Origin: Dendrolimus kikuchii
Taxonomy: Eukaryota > Arthropoda > Insecta > Lepidoptera > Lasiocampidae
DNA: 64,000 bases
Direction: 5' to 3'
Assembly (NCBI GenBank): GCA_019925095.2
Contig: CM034409.1
Span: forward strand, 7,505,001-7,569,000
Numbering within the stretch: the first letter of the stretch is position 1; the number at the start of each line of letters is the position of its first letter. This document shows positions 42,873-53,920 of the stretch, piece by piece. A program made the translations under genes and the position numbers. The notes under the pieces were generated by a model. It did no database searches, was not told where the DNA came from, and saw only the letters and a list, made by a program, of their open reading frames with translations.

Positions 42873-42906
42873 ACAACAACCATCACAGCAGTCAGAAGAT
42901 GTAAAA

Positions 42907-43190
42907 TATCATCATCATCATCATCCGAGCGTTAAATCCCGGTTGCGTTCGAAGCGATCACTTCGACGCCCAGGGTTCGCTTTCCTACTTTTTCTTCTCC
43001 ACTTCGCGCGATCTTCGGCATCCCTTGTATTGAGACCATTGGTACGCATGTCATCCCTCACAACGTCAAGCCAGCATTTCTTGGGCCTACCCCTTCGACC
43101 GGGACCTGACGGAGGCGGCATGGCTAGACAACGAATAATGAGGAAGGATATTAGGAGGAGGAGAAGGGGGGACACCACTGTCACGGAGCA
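42907..43190 (-). pseudogene. RTE-like LINE ORF2 C terminus with (ATG)n tail
   Basis: The minus strand encodes GPGRRGRPKKCWLDVVRDDM and DAEDRAKWRRKSRK and then a GATGATGATGATGAT tail at 42907-42927. It is related to 17464-18200. Just outside it, GTGACAGTGG and CCACTGTCAC form a short hairpin at 43169-43206. Confidence 0.8.
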
Positions 43191-43407
43191 AAGGGTAAGT
43201 GACAGTGGCCGCGTGGAGGACCTCGGGCTTACTTACCCGTGTGCGCTATTAAATACCGGACAGACATTTAATAGGAGGCACCCTCTGAGGGTAGAAGATG
43301 TAAAATATATACTAGTAAATGCCCTTGAACCAGTCTTTAATAGATTTCGTTAAATAGGCAGTAACAAAATACACTTGACTTTGTCTGACGTATGTGACAG
43401 TTCAATA

Positions 43408-43640
43408 TGACAGCCTCTGTGGTTGAGCGGACTAAGCCTTTGTCGGCTTACCTCACTGCAGCACAGAGGCTTCGGGTTCTATTCCTGGTAGGGTAAATTA
43501 GGAAACAAGTTTCCGTTATTTACTATGGTCTGTGTGTCTGGGTACAGTCCCAAAGTGGTTCGTTGTATATAACCCATAACACAAGCGTAACTTGCTTAGT
43601 TTGGGGATATACAATATGTGAGTTTGTCTGCCGATCATTT
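43408..43640 (+). mobile_element. tRNA-derived SINE (family C)
   Basis: CCTCTGTGGTTGAGCGGACT (A box), CGGGTTCTATTCCTGGTAGG (B box), CCATAACACAAGCGTAACTT and GTTTGTCTGCCGATCATTT. Full-length arrangement, ending in an A run. Confidence 0.75.
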
Positions 43641-43699
43641 AAAAAAAAATGTAAGTGTCAGCGTGAAATAGTTCATATAGGTAGTCTAAAGCCCGTCCC

Positions 43700-43830
43700 T
43701 ATATATCTTATCAACCGTTTATTTACCTTACCTAGTTAAAATTTGACATAAGCTCTGTACAACTAATGTCAAAATTCAACCAATGGTAGGGTAAGTGTAT
43801 GAATAGTACAATATGACACGATGATGATGA
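43700..43830. mobile_element. TIR MITE family M, degenerate copy
   Basis: ATATATCTTATCAACCGTTT, AAAATTTGACATAAGCTCTG, TGTCAAAATTCAACCAATGG and GGGTAAGTGTATGAATAG follow the family order with weak ends. Confidence 0.55.
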
Positions 43831-43849
43831 ATAGGAAACAGCCACTAAT

Positions 43850-44036
43850 GGCCGGGTTTCTATATCTAATCTACCGCTCGTTTGCCTTATTGTCATATCA
43901 ATATTCAACCGATGACAAGGTTGAATTTTGATGGTTGTTGATGTCCCTAATCTTATTATTCATTTACTTGGCCTACTATCAGTTGTATTTTGACATGATA
44001 GGCAAACGAACGGTCAATAAGATATAGGAACCAGGC
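43850..44036. mobile_element. TIR MITE family M
   Basis: Left GGCCGGGTTTCTATATCT...CGCTCGTTTGCC and right GGCAAACGAACGG...AGATATAGGAACCAGGCC form inverted ends of about 38 bp. Other copies are at 50548-50693 and partly at 12770 and 45060. Confidence 0.7.
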
Positions 44037-44054
44037 CTCAATAAACAGTAAGAT

Positions 44055-44250
44055 ATAGCAAAGGTGGTATGGGCATGTAATGAGGAGGGATGAAGGTTAC
44101 GTGACAAAAATAATATTAAACACCAAGATGGATGGGTACAAATGTAGAAGGATGATATGATGATTTCTGGTGTGACCGAAGATATATGTCAGAATAAAAG
44201 AGTGTGGAAGGAAAAGACATATTTTGCTGATCCTAAATAGATAGGAGAAG
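44055..44250 (+). pseudogene. RTE-like LINE ORF2 remnant
   Basis: A frame reads RWYGHVMRRDEGYVTK and LNTKMDGYKCRR, the conserved R-W-(Y/F)-G-H-V block of RTE ORF2 tails, before stops. The sequence differs from both tailed families above, so it is a third lineage. Confidence 0.65.
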
Positions 44251-44758
44251 GTGAAAGAAATAGAGAAAGTCACTAGCCATAAACCAATCTAGCAAACGAA
44301 GTGGCAGAAGCGGCTTAAGGTTTTCAATTCATTTGCCTTACTATCATACTATGAAACATGCTATATTATGTTAAAATCTGCAATATCTTAATGGGTTTAG
44401 AACTAAATTAAAATATTTTTAAAAGAGCACCAACGGTCACAACTCGACCTAATATATGACACAAGAGGTATTTAATTTAATTGTAATGTCGATTCTTTTA
44501 TTTAATTCTTGAAATACTTATTCATAATTATTATTTTCCCTATTTCTTGTATATACCACGTATGTGTATGTCTGTGTATAATGTGTGTTTATATATATAT
44601 ATTTATTTAAATTTCTACTTTCATGGTTTGCAATGATGTAATATCTGCCGTGACAGTACTGTTACAGTTATTTAGTAGCATAGTTGTTCTTGACATGTTT
44701 CCGTTTAAAGTTAATAATTATTTTTGTTATGTAAGAAATAAATAATAAAGTGTTATAT
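44251..44758. other. AT-rich stretch, nothing recognised
   Basis: Contains a short TTCATTTGCCTTACTATC piece like the MITE M end near 44335; otherwise nothing. Confidence 0.3.
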
Positions 44759-44919
44759 GTTGGAGGGATGGCGAGGTGTTCTAAAAATGTTTGGCGACTG
44801 TTAAACTTAGTGTAATAATTAATGTGATAAAACCGTAAATTTGTCTGATTATAACTATGTGACCAGTTGCTGTTCTTTTATTACCATAAACCCTTCTGAA
44901 TTGTTGCAAGTATTACAGT

Positions 44920-45080
44920 ACCTTAAGGGCTCAGCGGAAAATCAGCGCTGGTTTTAAAAGACCAGCATAACGCTGATACTGATGCCCCTTTCAGGATAAG
45001 ATTATGTTATTTTAGTTATAAATTTATTACCAATTATACCTACACTATCCAATGTAATTCTTTCTTTCTTTCAAAATTCA
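44920..45080 (+). mobile_element. LINE 3' end fragment, family E, with (CTTT)n tail
   Basis: GCGGAAAATCAGCGCTGGTT, CAGCATAACGCTGATACTG and a final TTCTTTCTTTC. It lies inside the long-TIR element. Confidence 0.5.
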
Positions 45081-45654
45081 ACTGATGGTAGAGCAAGTGA
45101 ATGAATAGTAAGATATAAAAAAACGGCCATTAATGCAAAGAGTTCGTTAAAATGCGTTACCGGTCAAGGTCGATTTCTTATTACCATCGAGTTGCCAAGA
45201 ATGATGACTAACAATATATGCAAACTGGTTTATTAAACAACGCTTGTGTTCATTTCTACACTGGTTCAGAGTGAACTTAGCTATTGGTGTTGAATGACGT
45301 ACGTTTGCGAGATATGCTATTTGCTGTTTACTTGTATATCAATTCATTTGACTTACTACTGATTATAAATGGACATAAATTCCATACGAGTAATTTCTAT
45401 TTTCTACGAGTGTATAGGTTGAAAATTAAATAATACTTAACTTATAGAAACACAGTATAAATACAGTGTTATAGTGATGTCAGTGATTTATGTATAGTTG
45501 ACTTCATTTGTGCAGAAGTTTCGTTTGCAAAACGTGTTTTACTGTATTTATGAAATAAAGCCAGGTACTGTATCATAATTTATATCCTTTAATCTTGCCA
45601 TTTGTAGAAAACTTACGTTAGTTTGTATTTTATAGTTTGTGTTAAAACTTATAG

Positions 45655-45764
45655 TGTATAAGACGTTCGCAGGTTTGCCGATGATCACCTTTCCTGCTTC
45701 CTATGACTGGGATCCGGGGTTGTAGGAAGTGGGAGGGGTTTTCATCGGCAAACCTTATTTATAC
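45655..45764. mobile_element. 110-bp foldback nested in the long-TIR element
   Basis: AGGTTTGCCGATGA and TCATCGGCAAACCT are perfect inverted arms. GTATAA and TTATTTATAC extend them outward, and CTTCCTA/TAGGAAG continue inward. Confidence 0.7.
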
Positions 45765-46489
45765 GCACGATTTATAGTAAGGGAAATAAATGTATAATAA
45801 TATAAACCTCGGCATATTTGTACTACTTGCAACAACTCAGAAGTGTTTGTGGTAGTAAAAGAAAAGCAACTGGTCACAATACTTTATAAGCAGAGAAACT
45901 TACGGTTTTAACATAAATATTATATTTTAACTTTGAACACTCCACAAGCATTTTTAGAACACCTCGCCATGCCTCCAACAATTTAACAGTACATCAAACT
46001 TATCAATTGGTACAACCGACAGCGGATTGAAGTCATTGATAAACTATTTTAATTAAAGTGTTATGAATGAAAAGAATTTAATACATTACTGTTTGGAAAT
46101 TCCAGATAATATTATATACAAGATATCATATAGAACATTATACTTAAAGTTTTACATGGAATAAAATAAACTGAACACAGTACTAATCTATCGCGTCTGC
46201 CAACATGAAAACAAAATGTAGTGAATACCGTCTATGTACAATTGAGAGATTTTAAATTATAATCTGTACACAATCACTACATATTATTCTTATATAAAAT
46301 GGAGGTAAATTATGGAGAATTACTGTGTACAAAACAGGCGCTAATCACAGAATAAACAAAAATATAACATTATTATTCAATTAAGGAAATGGCCGATCGT
46401 ATCGTTTAGAAATAAGAGGGTACATAACAAAATTTATTATTAACTTTAAAAAGAAACATGAAAAGAACAAGCTAAGCTACTAAATAACT

Positions 46490-46625
46490 TTAACATATTA
46501 GTGTTATAGAAACATCAGTGATTTATATACAGTTAATAGTATGTGCAAAAGTTTAGATTTCAAAGCGAGTTTTACTGTGCTTATTAAAGCCGGGTTTCAA
46601 CATTTTCACATATATAGAAACCACA
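46490..46625 (+). repeat. Direct repeat of 45450-45590
   Basis: AGTGTTATAGAAACATCAGT, GATTTATATACAGTTAATAG and GAGTTTTACTGTGCTTATTA parallel AGTGTTATAGTGATGTCAGT, GATTTATGTATAGTTGACTT and GTGTTTTACTGTATTTATGA. The first copy lies within the long-TIR element, the second outside it. Confidence 0.6.
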
Positions 46626-46719
46626 TTTTACAAAACGGCGCGGCCTCATATATTCTGTACATACAAATTATGACGTCATACGTAGGTACAAGTAATAAGA
46701 GTTAAATAAATCATAGAAC

Positions 46720-46830
46720 AGAATATACTTTATTGTATAATAAAATTTATGAAACAATACACAAAAACAGCTTAGAATTAAGTACAGATGGCGGCCTTAT
46801 CGCTGGCAGCGATCTCTTCCAGACAACTTT
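46720..46830 (-). mobile_element. LINE 3' end fragment, family D
   Basis: CTTTATTGTATAATAAAATT, then GGCGGCCTTATCGCTGGCAG-CGATCTCTTCC-AGACAAC. The A-rich end is on the minus strand. Confidence 0.6.
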
Positions 46831-47041
46831 CGGATGGAGAGAAAATGGCACTAAAGCTAGGGCAGTGGTTTAGTTGTACAATAAAAAAAATATATTTAAA
46901 AGTACACATTAATATTATTATATACATATTACATACACACACACGCACACCATCCGGAACCAATAGTGGGGACAGAAATATTATTTTTTTAAAAGTCGAG
47001 AGAAAGTTAATTTCAGAACTTATATACATACATAAAGTATA

Positions 47042-47042
47042 G

Positions 47043-47104
<62 letters not shown>
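47042..47104. repeat. (TA)n microsatellite
   Basis: About 30 TA units, followed by TGTGTGTATG. Confidence 0.95.
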
Positions 47105-47110
<6 letters not shown>

Positions 47111-47261
47111 ATGTATATATTTATATTTATTTATTTTTAACTCAGTTTTATTACTTAGTTTTAATTAATGTAGTCTCATTCATTAGAACTGTCATCGAAT
47201 ACACTTATTTAAATAATATATATAATTATATATATAGACATGTTCAACACTGTTATTGTTG

Positions 47262-47562
47262 AACATATATTATACTTTATGATAGTAATCCTTAACAAGT
47301 CTATTGAAGAAGGATACTGATTGGGCTTGTCTCACAGTGGAAGCATGTTCCATAATTGAACAGCTTGAACACTGAATGATCCATTGTAAAATTTGGTTGT
47401 ATTGAGTGGAGTTTCTAGTTTCATGTTCATTGATGACCTGATCAATTTCTCTTGATTCAAATTGAAGAATTGAAAACGTTCTTTAACATAAGAGGAACAC
47501 TTAGGACTAAATGATACATTGTACAGAAGGTAACCGCTTGAGCTTGGCTTAGCATAATCCAT
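47262..47562 (-). pseudogene. LINE ORF2 C-terminal fragment with frameshift
   Basis: The minus strand reads NGSFSVQAVQLWNMLPL then a stop. One base later the other frame continues TVRQAQSVSFFNRLVKDYYH-KV and stops, exactly the expected continuation. A single-base change therefore broke the frame. An adjacent hairpin ATGTTCAACA/TGTTGAACAT lies at 47240-47266. Confidence 0.75.
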
Positions 47563-47634
47563 TATTGTTTAAACTATAAACTGTAGATAATCTTGTTCAT
47601 TAGGTATATAGATAGATGACATACTTCTTGATTA

Positions 47635-47765
47635 GGTACATAGATAGATAACACTTTATTGGTCATCAAATAGACAATTACAAAAAAATGTACGATTACA
47701 ATATTGTCATTGTAAAAACAATAGGTTGCCATATCGCTCAAAGCAATCTCTTAACCTAACCTAAC
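47635..47765 (-). mobile_element. LINE 3' end fragment, family D, with CCTAA run
   Basis: (GATA) tail, ACACTTTATTGGTCATC, TTGCCATATCGCTCAAAGCA and ATCTC. It runs into TAACCTAACCTAACCTAAC at 47752-47770. Confidence 0.55.
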
Positions 47766-48019
47766 CTAACTTAAAGAATATTTTAAACAAATCTGACGAT
47801 GTAGGTGGTCCAGAACATTAGATAGGACCTAACTTGTCTGCTACTCAGCCATACGGTGCACACATTTTAAGTAGTGGGTGGGCGTAGTGGTTAGGGGGGA
47901 AAGTATACTTACCCTTTCTGCAACTTTAATTTTAAACTATTTAATTTAATTTAATAGATACGGACCATGGAAAAAGCTAAAAAAACCATCTTGTACATTT
48001 TATATTACATTATGATAAA

Positions 48020-48157
48020 TACAATCACAAAACTTAAAGCACCATGCAGTAGCTGTCCGTTTATGGAACTCACTGCCACTCAACATCAGACAAGCTAAAT
48101 CCATATTGTCTTTTAAATTGATGGTTACTAAATATCTTTGGTCCTCACAATTCTAAA
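48020..48157 (+). pseudogene. LINE ORF2 C-terminal fragment
   Basis: A + frame reads HHAVAVRLWNSLPLNIRQAK, then SILSFKLMVTKYLW, and stops. It parallels the minus-strand fragment at 47262-47562 but is a different lineage copy. Confidence 0.65.
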
Positions 48158-48884
48158 ACATGCTGCTGATTTATTTATTTATTTAATTATGGAAAACCTA
48201 CAGCTAAACACAATTTGATTAGATAACTATGATTAATAAAAGACAGCCAATGACAGGTTTTCACGAATAAGCTATTGGTTAAAAGTAACATGCAAACGTA
48301 AAAAGGCATCGAGATGCTTAGTCACTGTTGAAAAATTTAAGGCTTAGACACCGCTTGGCTCCTGAAATGCTGATTGCAAATGGGTCGATGTCATCGTATT
48401 TAATTACAATATTTAAATAATTACTTGCTCGCATTGACAATCACACATTCCCATTTGATCAATAGTGTTGCGTTTTGCAATTTTAAATATCCTAGGCATT
48501 TTTACCTACAATCTGCAAATTAAAGGAGTTCAATAAAAGAGTAACGTTAGACATGTAATTCTACAGCAAAAAAGATATCATATAAAAAATACACTCGTAT
48601 TTGAATTTATATGCATATTATTCATTATCTATCTATCTAAGTCACTAAGCTAAATCACTAACAATATTTAAGAAAATGACAAAAAAGGACTACCTGCAAC
48701 ATAGTGATGTTTGATATTTTACGTATATTTATGTATAGTATATATGTATGTTTACATTTATGTATGTAATATTAATAGGTGTATTTATATATACGTTTAT
48801 GAATGAATAAAATATATGTAAGTAACTGCATATCTTATAATATTTATGTATACCACCTTTGACCATTATAATCTCTTTTATTCC
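48158..48884. other. AT-rich stretch, nothing recognised
   Basis: No coding signal; contains short ATCTATCTA runs. Confidence 0.3.
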
Positions 48885-49020
48885 TGCCACGAGTTGTCTG
48901 GAAGAGATCGCTTCTTAGCGATAAGGCCGCCCATTGTGCACATTTAGAATATTTTTAGGCTACAAGTTTTTCTGTGTTTTCTGTAATGGTGTACAGTAAA
49001 GTGTTATATCTGTCTATCTA
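48885..49020 (+). mobile_element. LINE 3' end fragment, family D, plus orientation
   Basis: GAGTTGTCTGGAAGAGATCG, CTTCTTAGCGATAAGGCCGC, TTTCTGTAATGGTG and a CTGTCTATCTA tail. Confidence 0.65.
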
Positions 49021-49409
49021 AGTCAACACGAATAAGACCGTAACAATTTATATCTTCAAAAATATGGTAAGACGCGAGCGAGGTGGCGAACTTTAGGTAG
49101 TCCCTAACAGCCGAATTTCACGAATCGATGTCATCAACTTTGCTTTATCACTAAATACTGATAAGATTACTATTATCAATATATTTCCTGTAGTACCGTA
49201 ACGCAATATCGATTTAGTTCGCTTAGCATACACAGTGAAATATCGTGTCGTAATTTTGACGAAGTCAAATTTCTCGGTAAAGTACACCATTAACATATTT
49301 TAATAACAAATCTGTATTATAATAAATCTGTAAATAGTTCGAGTTTGTACATTGCGTTTAAAAATGTGAAAAATATCAGGGGGCTGGTTCGGACCAGCAG
49401 ATACCAAAA

Positions 49410-49615
49410 ATGTGTGTTTTTAAATTTTTGTCTGTCTGTGTGTCATAGATAACATCACGTGAAACTACTACACTACTAAACGGATTTAAGTGAAAATCGT
49501 CATTAATTGTATTACTTCAAATCAGGTTGGCTTCGACTCATCTCTATGTTTTGTTGGACAGTTATTTAGACTATATGGACTTAGTTTATTATTATATGTA
49601 AAAAACCTAATAAAA
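49410..49615 (+). repeat. Dispersed repeat shared with 61315-61815
   Basis: CATCACGTGAAACTACTACA, TAAACGGATTTAAGTG, then GTATTACTTCAAATCAGGTT and GGCTTCGACTCATC. The same blocks recur in order at 61315-61815, where about 250 bp more lie between them. Confidence 0.6.
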
Positions 49616-49731
49616 ATTATGTACAAGAAAAATAAAATTACTTCCTATGATGGATAAACTCTAGTATTCTAATACAATAAAAGAAAACTTAACTTATTTA
49701 TATTGTATTCTCCCCATAGTCCCTCCAGACT

Positions 49732-49997
49732 ATAAGTAGAATATTGAACCTACATCACCGTCTTCTATGGGAAAGGTGCCCAGAAGGCTGGCTACATTTC
49801 CTCGCTGGATCACCATACTGATCCGTTGCCCGAGGTAGACACCAGCTTTCTGATCACACGAAGAGTATTGACTCTTTAATAAATTTTGATAGAGGCTCAT
49901 GGCCTCAGGACTCTACAGTCCAAGCGTCTCAACGGCAAACGGCACAAACATATATCTCTCACTGAGGGTTGCATATTTGCGCTGCTTGAGAGATTTA
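49732..49997 (-). pseudogene. LINE ORF2 C-terminal fragment (VPFAVETLG type)
   Basis: The minus strand reads RYMFVPFAVETLGL, stop, SPEAMSLYQNLLKS, then KAGVYLGQRISMVIQRGNVA-SLLGTFP. The V-E-T-L-G ... Q-R-I-S-x-x-I-Q-R-G-N-x-A-S pattern closes several insect and vertebrate LINE proteins. One in-frame stop is present. Confidence 0.8.
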
Positions 49998-50199
49998 ACT
50001 GTTTGGTAAATAGGACGCGGCTAACGTGTCTGTCTACACAGGTCGCTTTCTACACAACAACAACTTTAGTTAACATTATTTTCCTTAATGTAAGGTAACA
50101 TGTTGGTGTACATTATTAACTAAACTGTACGGATTTAAAAATTTAAACACCTACATATTTCCTTGTTTAAACATTCTGACTCATATCTTTATTTTTTAT

Positions 50200-50490
50200 A
50201 ATAAAATTATTCTATTCGTGTGTATCTGACCTCCTCCTAAACCTCTGGACCGATTGATTGATGATGTTTTGTTTTTGTATATATTTGAGTGGGTCCCCGG
50301 ATGGCTTACATTCATAATTTGACCCGGTAGGTGGTGATGTGATGTGATGTGATGTGATGTGATGTAATGTGATGTGATGATGTGACCGGCTTCAAAGATC
50401 GTGATGAAATTTTTATGCCTATTTGAGTTGGTCTTTTCGTGGTTTAGATTAACAACTGGACCGGATAGGTAGCAATTCAATCAACGTCTA
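50200..50490 (+). mobile_element. Helitron fragment with (GTGAT)n expansion
   Basis: TCCTCCTAAACCTCTGGACC, GAGTGGGTCCCCGGATGGCT and GACCCGGTAGGTGG match the 7802-8228 family. A GTGAT array fills 50335-50382, and a second unit (GAGTTGGTC...GACCGGATAGGT) follows. Confidence 0.6.
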
Positions 50491-50547
50491 AAAGTGACAA
50501 TGACTGTCTACATGATGTCTTGTCTTTGGACTTGTCTAACTGTCTAT

Positions 50548-50693
50548 TGGCCGGTTTCTGTATCTTAAAGACCGTTCATTTGCCTTACTATCGCTTAAAA
50601 TTTGACATAAGCTCCATATAAGTAATGTTAAAATTCAACTGACGGTAAGGCAAGCGAATGAATAGTAAACTATAAGAACTGGTCATACTGTAG
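50548..50693. mobile_element. TIR MITE family M
   Basis: GGCCGGTTTCTGTATCTTAA, GACCGTTCATTTGCCTTACT, AAAATTCAACTGACGGTAAG and GAATAGTAAACTATAAGAAC-TGGTC. Confidence 0.7.
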
Positions 50694-50699
50694 GTTTGT

Positions 50700-51027
50700 G
50701 TCGAATATGCTCCGAAACAACAAAACGTATTTCAATGAATATTTTTGTATTTATAGGGATTTTATCTTATTTTATATATGTGTGATTTTATTTCATAAAA
50801 TTGAGTTTATCTAATATATATACTATACTTTAGACTTTTTTATTATTTATTGATGCACAAAACAAATTACAACCAAAACAAATTAAAACATTACATTACT
50901 AACATAATAATCTGGATTGCAATTCTAAATAGGTGCATACAGAAAACTCATAAAACTAAACAGGTGTAAACACTTATGTGTTTAAATACATACACACGCG
51001 CACACACGCGCGCACTTCGCACACACA
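50700..51027. other. AT-rich stretch, nothing recognised
   Basis: No coding signal between the MITE and the microsatellite. Confidence 0.3.
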
Positions 51028-51165
<138 letters not shown>

Positions 51166-51204
51166 CGGCACTATATAATTAAATCTATTGTATCATTAAT
51201 TGCC

Positions 51205-51300
51205 ATGTAATAACTGGCAGGTCTGGCGGGTATACTGACCGTTCCTCTATAGGAGGCCCGAACCCAGCAGTGGGACATTTATGAGCTGTTATTATTATTA
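51205..51300 (+). mobile_element. SINE family B, 3' fragment
   Basis: TCTGGCGGGTATACTGACCG, GGAGGCCCGAACCCAGCAGT, GGGACATTTATGAGCTG and an ATTATTATTA tail. Confidence 0.65.
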
Positions 51301-51597
51301 GGTCCGCTCTGCTCTCGGAATGTGCGTGTGGGTTGTCTTGAGGTCCCGTGAAGGTTATCAGTACTGTCGCACTAGTCCGAATTGGTGTTGGTTGTACATC
51401 TGTCAATAACGTGTCGGATGCAAGACCAAGTGCACCATTTTAACATACTGACAGTTTGGTTTTTAACAGTATGCAGCAACAATTTAAAATTACAATTATA
51501 TATATATATATTGATTTAACGAGTAATATTTTCATTTCAGGGCTTATTGGATCCTACAGTAACGTAAGAGAACATAAGTATAAATTAATAGGATACA

Positions 51598-52535
51598 ATG
51601 AGGATGAACTTAATTATTAGAACAATAAAAGCTAAAAGATTTTACATATTATCTGCGTTATGTGCTACCGCAATATTTTACATTACATCAAGCTCTAAAA
51701 ACAATATGGAAGTATCTGTAGAAGAAATAAAAAATATGATAGGAGAGATAAAATTAAGTGAAGGAGGTAATATGAAATATATTTTAATATGGACAGATCC
51801 ATCCATCGATCCAATGTTCAGATTAAAACAAGGTCAAACAGTATTTATAGAAAGAAATTGTGCATATACGAATTGTTTTGTATTAACAGAGAAGTCTGTA
51901 TTCAATTTAACGAAGTATGATGTAATATTATTCCACGCACCAGAAATTATGAAAGATAAGAACATAGAATTGCCTAAAATAAGAACGAAACGTCAATTAT
52001 ACGTATTTGCTAGCCTAGAATCGTCAGGATATTATCCAGTAGAAGACGATAGATACAATGATTTCTTCAATCTAACATGGTCATATAGACTAAATTCTGA
52101 TAAATACACTGCTTATATGTCTATAAGGAACATAGAAGGTGAAATAATAGGCCCTAGAGAGATCATGCATTGGGAAGACGTGAATAATATGGAACCTATA
52201 AGTGAATCAATTAAAATTAGATTACGTGATAAGAAGATAGCTGCTGCATGGTTTGTCTCAAATTGTCGTACTCCAGGCAAAAGGGAATCGTTTGCTGAAA
52301 TGTTACGTAAAGAACTTGATAGTTTTGGACTATCCATAGATGTCTATGGGTGGTGTGGAAATTTAAAATGTCCTCGCGAAAGGATTGATGAATGTTTGCA
52401 GTTGATAGAAAGAGACTATTATTTCTATTTAGCATTTGAGAACTCTTTTAGTGAAGATTATGTAACCGAGAAGTTATTGTATGCACTCCAGAATTATGCA
52501 GTGCCTGTTGTGTTTGGTGGAGCAAATTATACCAG
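51598..52535 (+). CDS. Alpha-1,3-fucosyltransferase (GT10, FucTC-like), coding exon 1
   Basis: Residues 1-312 plus two bases of codon 313. The start AUG 51598 follows a splice acceptor (TTTTCATTTCAG, ending 51540), so 51541-51597 is 5' untranslated and an upstream exon exists. The protein is type II: a short basic N terminus, a membrane segment at about 13-31, then a lumenal stem and catalytic domain. The GT10 donor-binding motif lies at about 275-295, with FENS at 280-283 followed by DYVTEKL. NLT and NYT glycosylation sites are present. The donor site is ACCAG|GTATG at 52536, and splicing to 54719 keeps the frame. The joined product of 398 residues is normal for insect FucT. Family role: transfer of fucose from GDP-fucose to N-acetylglucosamine of glycans in the Golgi. 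Which paralogue (A, B or C) cannot be settled here. Confidence 0.92.
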
Positions 52536-52699
52536 GTATGTTTCTTGAATAAAATATCTTTGCATGTCTGATTTTTAGACTAAGTTAGCATTCTCATAAC
52601 AAATCAGAGACTTAACTTTATTTCATTTTTTTACTGTTGTGTAAAGCTTTAAAAGTTCAACATCATATCTGTATCACCAAGGATTTAATATTTTTTATC

Positions 52700-52975
52700 G
52701 TTGGTGTACAGCGGATAGACTGATGACCCACGTGATTGAAAGTGGTCACCGTCGCCTATAGATAGATATTTGTAGCACCAAGGGACTAGAATCTGGTCAC
52801 TAATGCACCGACACAACTCAAGTGTTATGGTGGCATACTTTAAACTGGGGTTGGTACTCACCCAGACGGCTATATGCCTTGCCATCTGGCTGTGGGTTGT
52901 TTTGTCGCCTTTTACGACAGGTCGTCTCCAGACTGTAGAAATTAGTATTCATTCTGCGTTCCTGCACGGTTGCAA
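52700..52975 (-). mobile_element. Family A SINE-like repeat, diverged, intronic
   Basis: GATGACCCACGTGATTGAAA, TCGCCTATAGATAG, TGGGTTGTTTTGTCGCCTTT and GCGTTCCTGCACGG. Confidence 0.7.
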
Positions 52976-53317
52976 ATGAAAGTAATAAGGGACGTTGGTC
53001 ACCTTAACTGAATCCTTAGTTGTTCGCAGACCTCCAAGCATTTCATTATGTTTTAGTAGTCAAATAGTCTACCATTTGACAAATACGCCATATATATAAG
53101 AAAATAGTCCAAGTACATATCATCATATCATATCATCTTATGCACAATGATGGGTTTCGTATATATAACGAATGTAGACATTCGTCTCCATCGTTGAAAC
53201 CAATTATTTTGATAAGATGATACGCACTTGGGTTATTTTTTGCTATAAATACTTGAGTATTCGTTGAAACTTATGTTTATGTAACTACGTCTGGATATCG
53301 TCAAAGATATTTTTAAC

Positions 53318-53709
53318 CGCGGCATATTTCATGGCTTCGTACCGCCTCAGAATCGATGAATAAAAAACGTTGATTTCTGAACGACGGGATGAACAACAAA
53401 CGTTTGACATTCAAAACTAAAAAAAAACTTCACTTTTAAATTTAATTTGATTATTGGACGATTTTTAAATTTAATTGATTTCTAAACGACAGGACGAACA
53501 TTAAATGTTTGACAGTTAGGAATAATTTCTAAGGGAAAGCGAAATTGTTGTTTTTACTATATTCCAAGCATTTTTTTCATATTTACTCACCTTCTAAACC
53601 TTCCGTAGACTTCCACAAATAATTTAAAACCAAAATTAGCCAAATCAGTCCAGCCGCTATCGAGTTTTAGCGAGACTAACGAACAGCAATTGATTTTTAT
53701 ATACATAGA
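53318..53709 (-). mobile_element. Helitron-like element, second copy of the 10231 family, intronic
   Basis: TTCGTACCGCCTCAGAATCG, CTGAACGACGGGATGAAC, TTTTAGCGAGACTAACGAAC and AGCAATTGATTTTTATATAC end at GA|T (53708-53709), the minus-strand A|TC start. Confidence 0.7.
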
Positions 53710-53764
53710 TTCTTGTATACACTAACAAAACTGAAAACTATTTTTGTGATTTCAAATTTTTTTT

Positions 53765-53920
53765 TATTGCAACACCAACGGTGCTACAAATGCTCCGCTA
53801 CTCTCTTAAGGAAGACTGGAACCTGGTCACTAATGCCGGAAGGTTCGAGGTTGTTATGGCGGCATACTCTAGACTAGGGGTGGTAGCCATCCAGTCGGGC
53901 AAACGCCCTACCACCTATAT
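53765..53920 (-). mobile_element. Family A fragment, intronic
   Basis: TTTTTTTATTGCAACACCAA, CTCTTAAGGAAGACTGGAAC and GGGGTGGTAGCCATCCAGTC; the outer right part is missing. Confidence 0.7.

Larger units (their letters stand above)
44759..45985. mobile_element. 1.2-kb element with ~170-bp terminal inverted repeats
   Basis: Left TGTTGGAGGGATGGCGAGG with GTTCTAAAAATG is mirrored at the right by TAGAACACCTCGCCATGCC-TCCAACA. Matching continues inward through GTGACCAGTTGCT and TTCTTTTA and to TTGTTGCAAGTA (44759-44925 against 45985-45810). Inside lie a LINE family E fragment, a MITE M half and a further hairpin. No transposase frame. The target duplication is unclear. Confidence 0.7.

Noticed and set aside
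43169..43206. 10-bp hairpin CCACTGTCAC/GTGACAGTGG as a terminator or regulatory stem
   Set aside because: Too short to stand out, and it sits beside a dead LINE fragment.
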